Below, in pieces: positions 55,195-63,985 of a stretch of DNA of 64,000 nucleotides. The DNA is from Ensifer sp. LC11 (lineage in GTDB: Bacteria; Pseudomonadota; Alphaproteobacteria; Rhizobiales; Rhizobiaceae). The stretch's first letter is position 1; every line of letters begins with the position of its first letter. The notes under the pieces were generated by a model. The model had not been told where the DNA came from and ran no database searches. It saw nothing but the letters and a program-made list of their open reading frames with translations. The stretch covers positions 1 through 64,000 of the forward strand of contig NZ_MBSO01000027.1 of the NCBI RefSeq assembly GCF_001695835.1, written 5' to 3'. The translations under genes were made by a program, and so were the position numbers.

Positions 55195-56052
55195 CTAATG
55201 CAGATGCGCAAGCTTGTCGGGATTGCGCATCACGTAGATCGCCACGACCTTGCCGTCCTCGATGTCGAGCGCGGTTGTCTGCAACTCGCCATCGGCCTCC
55301 CGCGTGACGAAGCCGGGCAGACCGTTGATGAAGCCGGCGCGGATGAGCGTCGAGCCGTGTTTTGCAAAGAGGGCGGCCAGTTGCTGGTGCACCTTCATCA
55401 CGGCCTCGAAGCCGAGGATCGGCTGTATGGCCGCCGGGCGCTTGCCGCCGCCATCGGAATGGACGCTGACATCGGCTGCGAGCATGGCGCCAAGCGTCTT
55501 CATGTCGCCATGGCGCGAGGCGGCGAAGAAGGCGTTGGCGAGTTCCAGCCCGCGTTGCTGCTCGATCTGGAAGCGTGGCCGTTCCTCGCGCACATGGGTG
55601 CGGGCCCGGGCCGCAAGCTGGCGGCAGGCGGCGGCATCGCGCTCGATCGTCGCCCCGACCTCCTCGAAGCTGAGGCCGAAGACGTCGTGCAGCAGGAAGG
55701 CGGCGCGCTCCAGCGGTGACAGCCGTTCAAGCGCAAGCATCAGGGGCAGGGTGACATCATCCTCCGGCTCCTCCTCGACAACGGGATCGGGAAGCCAGGG
55801 GCCGACATAGGTCTCGCGCTTGAGGCGCGCGGATTTCAGCTGGTCGAGGCAGAGCCGCGTGACGGTGCGGCGCAGGAACGCTTCGGGCTCGCGCACGGAC
55901 AAGCGGTCGGCCCCCATCCAGCGGATGAAGGCCTCCTGCACCATGTCCTCCGCATCGGCGACGGAGCCGAGCATGCGGTAGGCGACACGGATAAGTTTGG
56001 GACGCAGCGGGTCGAAAACCGCCGCTGCGTCCACGCTTTGCCCCTCCGCCAT
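55195..56052 (-). CDS. ECF41-type RNA polymerase sigma factor
   Basis: The 285-residue protein has sigma regions 2 (RVAYRMLGSVADAEDMVQEAFIRW) and 4 (LSPLERAAFLLHDVFGLSFEEVGATIERDAAACRQLAARA) plus a C-terminal SnoaL-like domain. ECF41 hallmarks are present: WLPDP in the linker, DGGGK and NGLPG in the C-terminus. The C-terminal domain acts in place of a classical anti-sigma factor. The start overlaps the CMD gene's stop (TGATG), so the two are co-translated. Confidence 0.93.
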   Translation of the reverse strand: MAEGQSVDAAAVFDPLRPKLIRVAYRMLGSVADAEDMVQEAFIRWMGADRLSVREPEAFLRRTVTRLCLDQLKSARLKRETYVGPWLPDPVVEEEPEDDVTLPLMLALERLSPLERAAFLLHDVFGLSFEEVGATIERDAAACRQLAARARTHVREERPRFQIEQQRGLELANAFFAASRHGDMKTLGAMLAADVSVHSDGGGKRPAAIQPILGFEAVMKVHQQLAALFAKHGSTLIRAGFINGLPGFVTREADGELQTTALDIEDGKVVAIYVMRNPDKLAHLH

Positions 56053-56519
56053 CAGGCGGCAGCCTGCGCGGCCTTGGCCTCGGCCGGGTCGACCCAGAGG
56101 CCGAAGCCGACGGCAAGGCGGTTCCAGCCATTGATGACGTTGATCATCAGCGTGAGCTTCACCTGTTCCTCCTCGGTGAAATGGTCCTTCAGCGCTTCAT
56201 AGGCCTGCTCGTGGCTGTGGCCTTCCGAAAGCCTGGTCAGTGCTTCGGTCCAGCCTAGCGCGGCGCGCTCGCGGGCGGAATAGCAGGGCGCTTCGCGCCA
56301 GGCCGAAAGCAGGTAGATGCGTTGCTCTGTCTCGCCCTTCGCACGGGCTTCCTGGGTGTGCATGTTGATGCAGTTGGCGCAGCCGTTGATCTGCGAGGCG
56401 CGGATCTTGACGAGCTCGATGATGGTCTGATCGAGGCTGGCGGCGACGGCGACGGACGTGCCCATCCAGTTCTTCATCAGCTGCGGGGCGGCGGCGAAAA
56501 GGTCGATCTTGGCAGTCAT
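56052..56519 (-). CDS. Carboxymuconolactone decarboxylase (AhpD-like) family protein
   Basis: A 155-residue CMD-family protein with the AhpD-type redox site NGCANCINMHTQEARAKGE (CxxC with following His), then EALTRLSEGHSHEQAYEAL. It is probably a peroxidase or disulfide oxidoreductase. CMD genes are the best-known partners of ECF41 sigma factors. Start at 56519 is chosen at the family N-terminus with GGAAAC upstream; the open frame from 56630 covers the promoter. Confidence 0.92.
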   Translation of the reverse strand: MTAKIDLFAAAPQLMKNWMGTSVAVAASLDQTIIELVKIRASQINGCANCINMHTQEARAKGETEQRIYLLSAWREAPCYSARERAALGWTEALTRLSEGHSHEQAYEALKDHFTEEEQVKLTLMINVINGWNRLAVGFGLWVDPAEAKAAQAAA

Positions 56520-56552
56520 GGTTCCGTTTCCTTTCGTTGGTTCCGATACCAT

Positions 56553-56579
56553 GACGAGCGAGCTTCGGCCGGTGTGACA
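56553..56579 (-). promoter_or_regulatory. ECF41-type promoter upstream of the CMD/sigma operon
   Basis: On the minus strand TGTCACA (56579-56573), 16 bases, then CGTC (56556-56553): the ECF41 target consensus of -35 TGTCACA and -10 CGTC with 16-base spacing. It lies 33 bases before the CMD start, so the sigma factor should transcribe its own operon. Confidence 0.85.
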
Positions 56580-56808
56580 TCGGGCCGAGATTTTTTTGAA
56601 AATGCCGCCGGTGCCCGGTATGGCACACATCGACCTGCCGAGTGTGCCAAAAGTATTGCGGGATCTTTTGCGCGAAATGTACTAATTGGGTCGATTTGAT
56701 ACGGCTCTAATCCGTTTAGATGACTATTTATCGGTAGTACAATGTGTGAATATGTGAACGATTTTCCATTCAATTACCCCACTCTCAGCATTCCTCATGG
56801 AGGAAACA

Positions 56809-57732
56809 TTGCCGGAAGAGCTGAATGCCGCCCTGGACCTGCCATATGTGTTTGACATAACGATTAAGGACGTTGCCGTTCTTTGGAGAAAACTTGAGGA
56901 TCGGCATTTTGTTCTAACGGCGCAGTCTCCAAGTTGGTATGGCAAGCTGCAAGGCGAGGTCGGTGTATCGTTCGGCAAGCTTGATGGTTATCTCGGCCCG
57001 GTGGTGCCCAAGCATGGCATGGAGAAAACCGCTGTCGAGGCCATCCTGGCCACGGTGCTCATGCAGCGCATCGGGATCGCCATCAGGGAACTGGCGCTGG
57101 AGGCGCTTCAAGTTGCTGTCGTCGCCGACGGGAGTGGCGAGGAGAAGGGGCGTCTTCGTTACGGCGAAAACAACCTGATAACCGGAGTGGACGAGCAATA
57201 TCTCCGGAAGGTTCTCGACCCGTTGGAGGACTATGCGGGAGACGGTTGCCTCTTCGAGGTGTTGGAATACTCGCTGAACAGCCCATTTCGCATGAAGTCG
57301 AGGATAGCGTCGATGATGCTCTCCCTCAATCTCGCATTGCTGCCCTTGGGCGGCAGACCCGTCGACTACAATCTCATCCTCAACGCGTTGAACACGTTCA
57401 TAGCCGCAGCAAACTTGGGATACGAGCTGACGATCGTGAACAGGAAAAGCGATCATCGCCTATCGCTTTATGTCGAACAGGAATTCGACAAGCTGATGCT
57501 CGAATCGGCAAGTGGAGAGGTCAACCTGCTGCAGAAGTATCTCGCCTATCTGGGATTCTATCACGGCGAACTGGACAACAGGTTCGGACCGAAGTCGGAG
57601 AGGGCTGCGCGGAATTTCGCCAGGGTCTTCAGAATATATGACTACAAAAGCCACCGAGATCACGAATTCTTGCATACGGTGGCCAGGGCCTATGTCCACT
57701 ACCGCAACATCACGTCCTCACCTTCCCAGTGA
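56809..57732 (+). CDS. Hypothetical protein with peptidoglycan-binding-like C-terminus
   Basis: About 307 residues; no known N-terminal domain. A mainly helical middle is followed by LQKYLAYLGFYHGELDNRFGPKSERAARNFARVF, which matches the PG_binding_1 pattern (LQ..L..LGYY.G..DG.fG..T..A...F). No signal peptide or membrane helix is visible, so it may not meet peptidoglycan. The ATG at 56797 has no ribosome site, but GGAGG inside the next codons is well placed for the in-frame TTG at 56809. Moderately AT-rich, isolated. Confidence 0.6.
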   Translation: MPEELNAALDLPYVFDITIKDVAVLWRKLEDRHFVLTAQSPSWYGKLQGEVGVSFGKLDGYLGPVVPKHGMEKTAVEAILATVLMQRIGIAIRELALEALQVAVVADGSGEEKGRLRYGENNLITGVDEQYLRKVLDPLEDYAGDGCLFEVLEYSLNSPFRMKSRIASMMLSLNLALLPLGGRPVDYNLILNALNTFIAAANLGYELTIVNRKSDHRLSLYVEQEFDKLMLESASGEVNLLQKYLAYLGFYHGELDNRFGPKSERAARNFARVFRIYDYKSHRDHEFLHTVARAYVHYRNITSSPSQ

Positions 57733-57853
57733 ACCCTTCGCCTTCCTTGGTGGAGCTGGTCTGTTGAACCGGCATTTGACACATGGAATTGTCATACCGC
57801 TGTAAAGGCGCGGCTCTATCCCTCGGCGCCAGATTCAACACGAGGGTATATCC

Positions 57854-58834
57854 ATGAAATCGTTTGTCTCCGTCCTCGCCGGCGCACTCGTCGCGGGCCT
57901 CTTTTCGACTGCCGCCTACGCCGACAGCCTGGTGCTCTACACCAGCCAGCCGAACGAGGATGCGCAGGCGACCGTCGATGCCTTTCAGGCGGCCAATCCT
58001 GATATCGAGGTGGAATGGGTGCGCGAGGGCACGACCAAGATCATGGCCAAGCTGATGGCCGAGATCGAGGCCGGCAATCCGGTCGCCGACGTGCTCTTGA
58101 TCGCCGACACGGTGACGATGCAGCGGCTGAAGGAGGCCGGGCATCTCGAAGACTACAAGTCGCCGGAAGCGGCCAAATACGATGCTTCGCTCTATGATGC
58201 CGACGGCGCCTATTACTCGACCAAGATGATCACGACCGGCATCGTCTACAACACCTCGGCCGCGATGAAGCCTGCCGGCTGGCAGGATCTCGCAAAGCCC
58301 GAAGCCAAGGGTCTGCTCACCATGCCGAGCCCGCTCACCTCGGGCGCAGCACTGATCCACGCGCAGACGCTGACCGTGATCGATGGCCTTGGCTGGGACT
58401 ATTACAAGGCGCTTGCGGCAAACGGCGCGACGGCGGCCGGTGGCAATGGCGGCGTGCTGAAGGCGGTCGCAACCGGCGAGAAGGCCTATGGCATGCTGGT
58501 CGACTTCATGGCGATCCGCGAGAAGGCCAAAGGCGCGCCGGTGGAATTCGTCTTCCCGACTGAGGGTGTTTCGGCCGTCACCGAACCGGTCGGCATCCTG
58601 AAGACAGCGAAGAATGCCGAGGCCGCCAAGAAATTCGTCGACTTCCTGCTGTCGGAGGAAGGCCAGAAGACGGCGGTGAAGATGGGCTACATCCCGGCGC
58701 GCAACGGCGTTGACCTGCCCGAGGGCTATCCGGCGCGCGAGACGATCAAGGTCCTGCCGGTCAATGCGGCTGAAGCGGTGAAGACTTCCGATGCCGACCT
58801 GAAGACCTTCTCCGGCATCTTCGGCACGAACTGA
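57854..58834 (+). CDS. ABC transporter substrate-binding protein (iron(III) type)
   Basis: A 326-residue periplasmic binding protein of family 1 cluster FbpA/AfuA: signal peptide SVLAGALVAGLFSTAAYAD, LVLYTSQPNEDAQATVDAFQAANPDIEVEWVREGTTKIMAKL, NPVADVLLIAD and TTGIVYNT. Such proteins bind ferric iron; 2-aminoethylphosphonate or polyamine are alternatives. First gene of a three-gene importer operon. Confidence 0.87.
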   Translation: MKSFVSVLAGALVAGLFSTAAYADSLVLYTSQPNEDAQATVDAFQAANPDIEVEWVREGTTKIMAKLMAEIEAGNPVADVLLIADTVTMQRLKEAGHLEDYKSPEAAKYDASLYDADGAYYSTKMITTGIVYNTSAAMKPAGWQDLAKPEAKGLLTMPSPLTSGAALIHAQTLTVIDGLGWDYYKALAANGATAAGGNGGVLKAVATGEKAYGMLVDFMAIREKAKGAPVEFVFPTEGVSAVTEPVGILKTAKNAEAAKKFVDFLLSEEGQKTAVKMGYIPARNGVDLPEGYPARETIKVLPVNAAEAVKTSDADLKTFSGIFGTN

Positions 58835-58842
58835 TCGCTTGA

Positions 58843-60615
58843 ATGCTTGAACGCAACGACCTGCGCAGCCGGCCTCGTTGGCTGCGCTTTCCCTTTCAGG
58901 GCCGAGCGAACAGGGTTCGGCTGGTGCGGGCAGGGGCACGCCCCGCTGCCGAGCCGCGCTGGCTCGCGCCTTTTGTTGTTGCCTGCCTGTTCCTCCTCTG
59001 CCTGCTGCCGCTCTTCAGCCTGGCGAAGGCCGGCTTTGCCGGGCTCGTCTCCGGGCATTCGATCGGCGTGCTTATGGAGCCCGCGACATCCGCGGCGATC
59101 CGCAACACGCTTCTGACGGCGACCGGCGGCATGGTCGTTTCCGTGCTGATCGGTGCCCTCTTTGCCTTCGCCGTGGCGCTGACGGATGTGCGCGGCAAGC
59201 TCACTTTGAGCTTCGCCTTCATGCTGCCGATGATGATCCCGCCGCAGGTGACCGCACTTGCCTGGGTGGAAATGACCGGACCGGCAAGCCCACTTCTGAA
59301 AACGCTGGGGCTTGCGCCGCCGCTCGGCAGCCCGCAGCCGCTCTATTCGCTCTCGGGCATCTCGCTGCTTCTCGGCGTCCAGCACGCGCCGCTCGTCTTC
59401 CTGGCACTCAAAGCCGGGCTTTCGGCCTCGCCGCGCGACGGGGTGGAGGCGGCAAGGCTTGCGGGTGCCACGCCGTTCCGCGTCTTTTGCGATATCGTCG
59501 CGCCGCTTTCGCTGCCGGGGTTGATTGCAGGCGCCGCGATCGCCTTCGTTTCCAGTGTCGGCAATTTCGGCATTCCGGCGATCCTCGGCATTCCCGCCGG
59601 CATCGCGGTACTGCCCACCCTGATCTATGCAAGGCTTGCGAGCTTCGGCGCCGGCACCTTCGGCGAGATCGCGCTCCTCTCCAGCCTGATTGCCGTGATT
59701 GCCGCCGCAGGTCTGATGCTGCAGCAGCGGGCGCTCTCAGGGAAGGACTACCGGATCATCGGGCTTTCCGGAGCGAATGCCGCCTTTTCGCTCGGCCGCT
59801 TCCGCCCGGTCGTCGAACTGGCGCTGGTGGCAATCCTGTTCTCCGTGCTGGTGGCGCCGCTGACGGCCCTTCTTGCCAGCTCGTTGGTACCGGCCTATGG
59901 CGTGCCGCTCAATTGGCAGACGGTGTCGCTTCGGGCCTATGAAGAAATCCTCTTCCGTCAGTCGATGACGCTGAAAGCGCTGGGCAATTCGATGTTTCTC
60001 GCCACCAGTGCCGCGCTCGGACTGCTCGCCGTTTCGGTGCCGGCGGCCTATCTCATGACCCGGCGCAAGGGGATGCTTGCCAATGCGCTCGGCATCCTCA
60101 TCGAAATTCCCTATGCGCTGCCGGGCATCGTGCTTGCCGTCGCCTTCATCCTCACCTTTGCCGCACCCTTGCCTCTCCTCAACGTCTCGCTCTACGGCAC
60201 CATCTGGATCATCCTGATCGCCTATTTCTCGTCGTTCCTGGCCGTCAGCCTGAAGCCGGTCATGAGCGCCTTCCTGCAGATGGATCCGTCGCTGGAAGAG
60301 GCGGCTCGGCTTGCCGGCGCCGGGTTCTTGCGGCGTATGCGCGATGTGATCCTGCCCTTGGTGGCGCCGGCCGCCGGTGCCTCGATCATCCTCGTCTTCC
60401 TGATCGCCGCCAACGAGCTGACGGTTTCGGCGCTGCTGTGGTCGGCGGGCACCCAGACGCTCGGCGTCGCGATCTACAATCTCGACGACAGCGGCTCGTC
60501 CGATCTTGCCGCAGCACTTTCCGTGCTGGTGGTGATGATGGTCGTCCTCTTGATGGCGGCGCTCGAGGCGCTCGCAAGATATCTTCCGGAAGGCGTGCTG
60601 CCGTGGCGCAACTGA
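58843..60615 (+). CDS. ABC transporter permease (fused two-domain, FbpB type)
   Basis: The 590-residue inner-membrane protein has two homologous permease halves of six helices each, with EAA-type loops at GVEAARLAGATPFRVFCDIVAPLSLPGLIAG and LEEAARLAGAGFLRRMRDVILPLVAPAAGA. It starts 9 bases after the binding-protein gene and overlaps the ATPase gene by 13 bases. Confidence 0.92.
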   Translation: MLERNDLRSRPRWLRFPFQGRANRVRLVRAGARPAAEPRWLAPFVVACLFLLCLLPLFSLAKAGFAGLVSGHSIGVLMEPATSAAIRNTLLTATGGMVVSVLIGALFAFAVALTDVRGKLTLSFAFMLPMMIPPQVTALAWVEMTGPASPLLKTLGLAPPLGSPQPLYSLSGISLLLGVQHAPLVFLALKAGLSASPRDGVEAARLAGATPFRVFCDIVAPLSLPGLIAGAAIAFVSSVGNFGIPAILGIPAGIAVLPTLIYARLASFGAGTFGEIALLSSLIAVIAAAGLMLQQRALSGKDYRIIGLSGANAAFSLGRFRPVVELALVAILFSVLVAPLTALLASSLVPAYGVPLNWQTVSLRAYEEILFRQSMTLKALGNSMFLATSAALGLLAVSVPAAYLMTRRKGMLANALGILIEIPYALPGIVLAVAFILTFAAPLPLLNVSLYGTIWIILIAYFSSFLAVSLKPVMSAFLQMDPSLEEAARLAGAGFLRRMRDVILPLVAPAAGASIILVFLIAANELTVSALLWSAGTQTLGVAIYNLDDSGSSDLAAALSVLVVMMVVLLMAALEALARYLPEGVLPWRN

Positions 60616-61643
60616 TCCTCAATCACCTCACCAAAGATTTCGGCGGCGGTCGGCCGGCGGTCGCTGACGTTTCGCTCACCGTACGTGAAGGTGGCTTTCT
60701 GGCGCTGCTCGGGCCGTCCGGCTGCGGCAAGACGACGGTGCTGCGCATGATCGCCGGCTTCGAGCACCCAAGCGACGGTTCGATCGATTTCGGCGAAAGA
60801 CGGCTTTCCGACGCGTCGCGGGCGCTGCCGCCGGAAAGGCGCAACATGGCGATGGTGTTCCAGTCCTATGCGCTCTGGCCGCATATGACGATCGCTGAAA
60901 ATGTCGGCTATCCGCTGAAGGTGCGCGGCATTTCCGGTGAAGCCTGGCAAGCAAGCGTCGGCGAGGCGTTGTCGCTGGTGAAACTGACAGATTATGCCGA
61001 GCGCCGGCCGGCAGCCCTTTCCGGTGGCCAGCGCCAGCGCGTGGCGCTTGCCCGCTGCCTGGTGACCTCGCCGGATGTGGTGCTGCTTGACGAGCCGCTC
61101 GCCAATCTCGACCAGCATCTGCGCAAATCGATGGAAGAGACCTTCCGCATCTTCCACGAGCGCTCAGGCGCGACGATGATCTATGTGACCCACGACCAGG
61201 CGGAAGCGATGGCGCTCGCAACCGACGTCGCCGTCATGTCCGAGGGGCGGCTGATGCAAGTGGCGCCGCCTGCCGAAATCTACGCAAGACCGGAAGGCGC
61301 CATCGTCGGCGGCCTGATCGGCCGGGGCTCGGTGCTCAGGCTGGCGGTACCGAAGGGGGCGCCGCGGGCGCTGGAGTGGCCGGCGCTGCGCGCTGCACTC
61401 GGCGGCATCGGCATGGAAGGCGCGGGAAACGGAACAGTTCGCGACGTCCTCGTGCGCCCGGAACATGTACGCCACGACGGCGAAGGCATAGCGCTCCGCG
61501 TCACGTCCTGCGTCTTCGAAGGCGAGCGTTTCGCCCTGACGCTGTCGTTATCCGACGGCCAGCTGCTGAAGGCCTATGGAGACAGCGCGATTGCGCCGGG
61601 GGAAACGGCGCGTTTCGTGATGAGCCGCGGGTGGCTGCTTTGA
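60603..61643 (+). CDS. ABC transporter ATP-binding protein (FbpC type)
   Basis: The 346-residue ATPase has Walker A GPSGCGKTT, Q-loop VFQSYALWPHM, signature LSGGQRQRVALARCL, Walker B VVLLDEPLANLD and switch VTHDQAEAMAL, then a TOBE-like regulatory end. It powers the importer. A GTG at 60603 inside the permease end is chosen because the family N-terminus (LILNHLTKDFGGG) starts there. Confidence 0.93.
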   Translation: MAQLILNHLTKDFGGGRPAVADVSLTVREGGFLALLGPSGCGKTTVLRMIAGFEHPSDGSIDFGERRLSDASRALPPERRNMAMVFQSYALWPHMTIAENVGYPLKVRGISGEAWQASVGEALSLVKLTDYAERRPAALSGGQRQRVALARCLVTSPDVVLLDEPLANLDQHLRKSMEETFRIFHERSGATMIYVTHDQAEAMALATDVAVMSEGRLMQVAPPAEIYARPEGAIVGGLIGRGSVLRLAVPKGAPRALEWPALRAALGGIGMEGAGNGTVRDVLVRPEHVRHDGEGIALRVTSCVFEGERFALTLSLSDGQLLKAYGDSAIAPGETARFVMSRGWLL

Positions 61644-61698
61644 GGGGCGACGGTTGCGCCTCCTTGGAAACGCCACTTCCAAATGCTATATCCTAGCT

Positions 61699-61998
61699 AT
61701 GGTGAAGAACGTCAGGAAAACAACGGGAAGAGTTGCGGATGCCGCGATAAGGCGTGAGATTTTCCGCGACAAGGCCGGCGTTTTTCACGAACGGCTGAAG
61801 CACAATACCGAGGTTATTTCTCAGACCACGCCAGGCACGGTGCGACCGGCCGCGAATCTGCGGCCGCAAACGGTTGTCGTCAAACAGGAACAACCGCCCG
61901 TGGCAGCCAGTGGAGATGAAACCTACGACGTCTCGATGAAGGCGGCGGAGGATGTATTCGCCCGCTTTGATTGGACGCTCGCCGAACTTGCCAAATGA
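61699..61998 (+). CDS. Antitoxin of a Doc-like toxin-antitoxin pair
   Basis: A 99-residue, charged protein with no membrane segment; the C-terminal VSMKAAEDVFARFDWTLAELAK could be the toxin-binding helix. The ATG at 61699 starts MVKNVRKTTGRV. Its stop overlaps the next start by ATGA, as usual in toxin-antitoxin operons. Identified mainly by context; it does not look like a standard Phd. Confidence 0.7.
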   Translation: MVKNVRKTTGRVADAAIRREIFRDKAGVFHERLKHNTEVISQTTPGTVRPAANLRPQTVVVKQEQPPVAASGDETYDVSMKAAEDVFARFDWTLAELAK

Positions 61999-62381
61999 AG
62001 CCAATATCCTTCGATGCTTTGGTGCAGGCCCACGACCTGACCATCAAGAGGCATGGAGGTTTGCCCGGCATCCGGGATGAAGGCGCAATTCGCGGCGCAA
62101 TCGCCCGCCCTGTAAACGTCGCACTCTACGAGGATGACGTCACGGCCGGCAGGCTCGCAGCCGCGGTGTGCGTTGGCATCGCCAAGGCGTACGGCTTTAC
62201 CGATGGCAACAAGCGTGCCGCGCTCTTTGCGCTTGCGATGCAACTGCTCATCCTGGGTTTCAAACTTGATGCCAGCCAGAAGGACACGCGCGATGTCATT
62301 TGGGCGGTCGCGGATGGGAACATCGGAGAGGCTGAACTTGCCGTTTGGGTCGACGCCCATCTCCTGCCCACCGATCATTGA
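61995..62381 (+). CDS. Death-on-curing (Doc/Fic) family toxin with altered active site
   Basis: The 128-residue protein has the Doc layout: FDALVQAHDLTIKRHGGLPGIRDEGAIRGAIARP, then AVCVGIAKAYGFTDGNKRAALFALAMQLLILGF. The active-site motif HxFx[D/N]GNKR reads YGFTDGNKR, so the catalytic His is Tyr. Doc normally phosphorylates EF-Tu and needs that His. This copy may be inactive or work differently. Paired with the gene upstream. Confidence 0.83.
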   Translation: MKPISFDALVQAHDLTIKRHGGLPGIRDEGAIRGAIARPVNVALYEDDVTAGRLAAAVCVGIAKAYGFTDGNKRAALFALAMQLLILGFKLDASQKDTRDVIWAVADGNIGEAELAVWVDAHLLPTDH

Positions 62382-62402
62382 CGGTCCATCCTACAGAAAC
62401 CG

Positions 62403-62699
62403 TCAATCGCAATCCGGCTTGTCGAGCTCCACCTCGAACTGGCGCGGACCGACCAGGCCGGGTTTTGATGGCAGGCCGATGATCTTTGCGATGACGCTGC
62501 ATTTGCCGGCAACCACGGCATAGCGGTCGCGACCCTGACTGACGATCTTGTCGATCGGATATTTGGGAACGGCCGCGGCAACCGCGTTGATGACGGCAAT
62601 CAGCTCGCGGGCGCGCTGATAGTTCGGCGCAACGGCGGCAGTCGCCTGATTGGCGGCAAGGAGAAGGGCGAAGCAGCAGAGGGTCGATCGCGCAGACAT
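62403..62699 (-). CDS. Small secreted hypothetical protein
   Basis: A 98-residue exported protein: signal peptide STLCCFALLLAANQATAAV, then ARELIAVINAVAAAVPKYPIDKIVSQGRDRYAVVAGKCSVIAKIIGLP. Two remaining Cys (KCS and PDC) may bond. AGGAG lies 7 bases before the ATG at 62699. No family recognised. Convergent with the toxin gene. Confidence 0.65.
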   Translation of the reverse strand: MSARSTLCCFALLLAANQATAAVAPNYQRARELIAVINAVAAAVPKYPIDKIVSQGRDRYAVVAGKCSVIAKIIGLPSKPGLVGPRQFEVELDKPDCD

Positions 62700-62914
62700 G
62701 GCAGGGCTCCTGTTTGCGCAAGCGAAGCATGGCCCCTGCCTGCATTCAACCATGTCCGTTGGAAATGCGACGCGAAGGTCGTTTCTGAAAATTTCGAGCG
62801 TACGGAAATAAACCATTGAGTTAAATGAAACTGGTTGCTATAAACAACCGGTATTCCGCTTGGTGGCGGTTGAGGAGGAGTGAGGCGGGTCGCCTCAAAG
62901 GACAGGAGGACAAC

Positions 62915-63523
62915 ATGAAACTCTATCAGGGCATGGGGCCGAACTCGTATCGCGTGCGCATCTTCATGGCGGAAAAGGGCATCTCCGTGCCGATGGTCGA
63001 TGTCGATTTCGCCAAGGGCGAACACAAGGCGCCGGAGTTCCTGGCGGTCAATTCGCTTGGGCAGATTCCGGTGCTGGAGCTCGACGACGGCACGATCATC
63101 ACCGAGAGCGTCGCGATCTGCCGTTATCTTGAGGAAATGCACCGCGAGCCGCAGCTTTTCGGCCGCGATGCCGTCAGCCGCGCCAAGGTGGAGATGTGGA
63201 ACCGGCGCGCCGAACTGGTGATCCTCGGCACCGTCGGCAATGTGGCGCTGCATTCGGATGCCTTCTTCGCCGAGCGACTGACGCAGTTTCCGGCCTTTGC
63301 CGAGGCCGAGCGGGTGGCCGTGCCGAAGAAATGGGGCTGGCTCGACGACGAACTTTCGGATGGCCGTCCGTTCCTTGCCGGCGAAGACTTCTCGATCGCC
63401 GACATCACCGCCGGCGTCACCGCCTGGCTCTGCGATGTCTTCGGCATGGAGATCCCGGCTTCGGCGAAAAACGTCCAGCGCTGGCTGGAGCGGGTGCGCT
63501 CGCGGCCGAGCTTCGAGGCGTAG
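62915..63523 (+). CDS. Glutathione S-transferase family protein
   Basis: A 202-residue GST: MKLYQGMGPNSYRVRIFMAEKGISVPMVDVDF, NSLGQIPVLELDDGTIITESVAICRYLEE (cis-Pro and E-S glutathione site), and C-terminal PFLAGEDFSIADITAGV. AGGAGGACA precedes the ATG at 62915. Third GST of the window; substrate unknown. Confidence 0.92.
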   Translation: MKLYQGMGPNSYRVRIFMAEKGISVPMVDVDFAKGEHKAPEFLAVNSLGQIPVLELDDGTIITESVAICRYLEEMHREPQLFGRDAVSRAKVEMWNRRAELVILGTVGNVALHSDAFFAERLTQFPAFAEAERVAVPKKWGWLDDELSDGRPFLAGEDFSIADITAGVTAWLCDVFGMEIPASAKNVQRWLERVRSRPSFEA

Positions 63524-63600
63524 GGGTTTTCGGTTGGGGAGGGGCGTCTCGCGCGGATCTTTGAGTATCGAGATGTGCCCCTCATCCGGCCTGCCGGCCA

Positions 63601-63748
63601 CCTTCTCCCCGTTTTGACGGGGAGAAGGAGACTCGCGGCACCCGCTCGTGCCGTCGGCCTAACTCGGTAGCCGCGTTCGCTGACGGCACGTCTCGGGTTG
63701 GGAGCCGGCCGTCGTGCTCGTCCCCTCTCCCCGCCTGCGGGGAGAGGG
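63601..63748. repeat. Two GC-rich hairpin repeats in the last intergenic region
   Basis: CCTTCTCCCCGT/ACGGGGAGAAGG (63601-63628) and CCCTCTCCCCGC/GCGGGGAGAGGG (63723-63748), with CCCCTCATCC- and GTGAGGGGCAG-type outer arms, as at 26899. The gap 63524-63985 holds no gene besides these; 63780-63960 is AT-richer promoter-like sequence. Confidence 0.7.
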
Positions 63749-63985
63749 TTACGGTGAGGGGCAGATGCGGCGTAAGACTTTGATTGTTTGATGGTTTTTT
63801 TCATTTTGTCGCGGAAACCTAGCGGCTGATTTCCCGCCTCTACGGCCCCGCTAAAATACTTATGTGGATAGGCTCTCCGTCCTTTTTGCTTGCCTTCTCC
63901 ATGGCTTTTTTCAATTCCTAAAATACAAGCTGCCCGATTCGCCCGCCGCTGACGCCTCGCTGGCGTTGGTTCTAGGAGACAAGCC

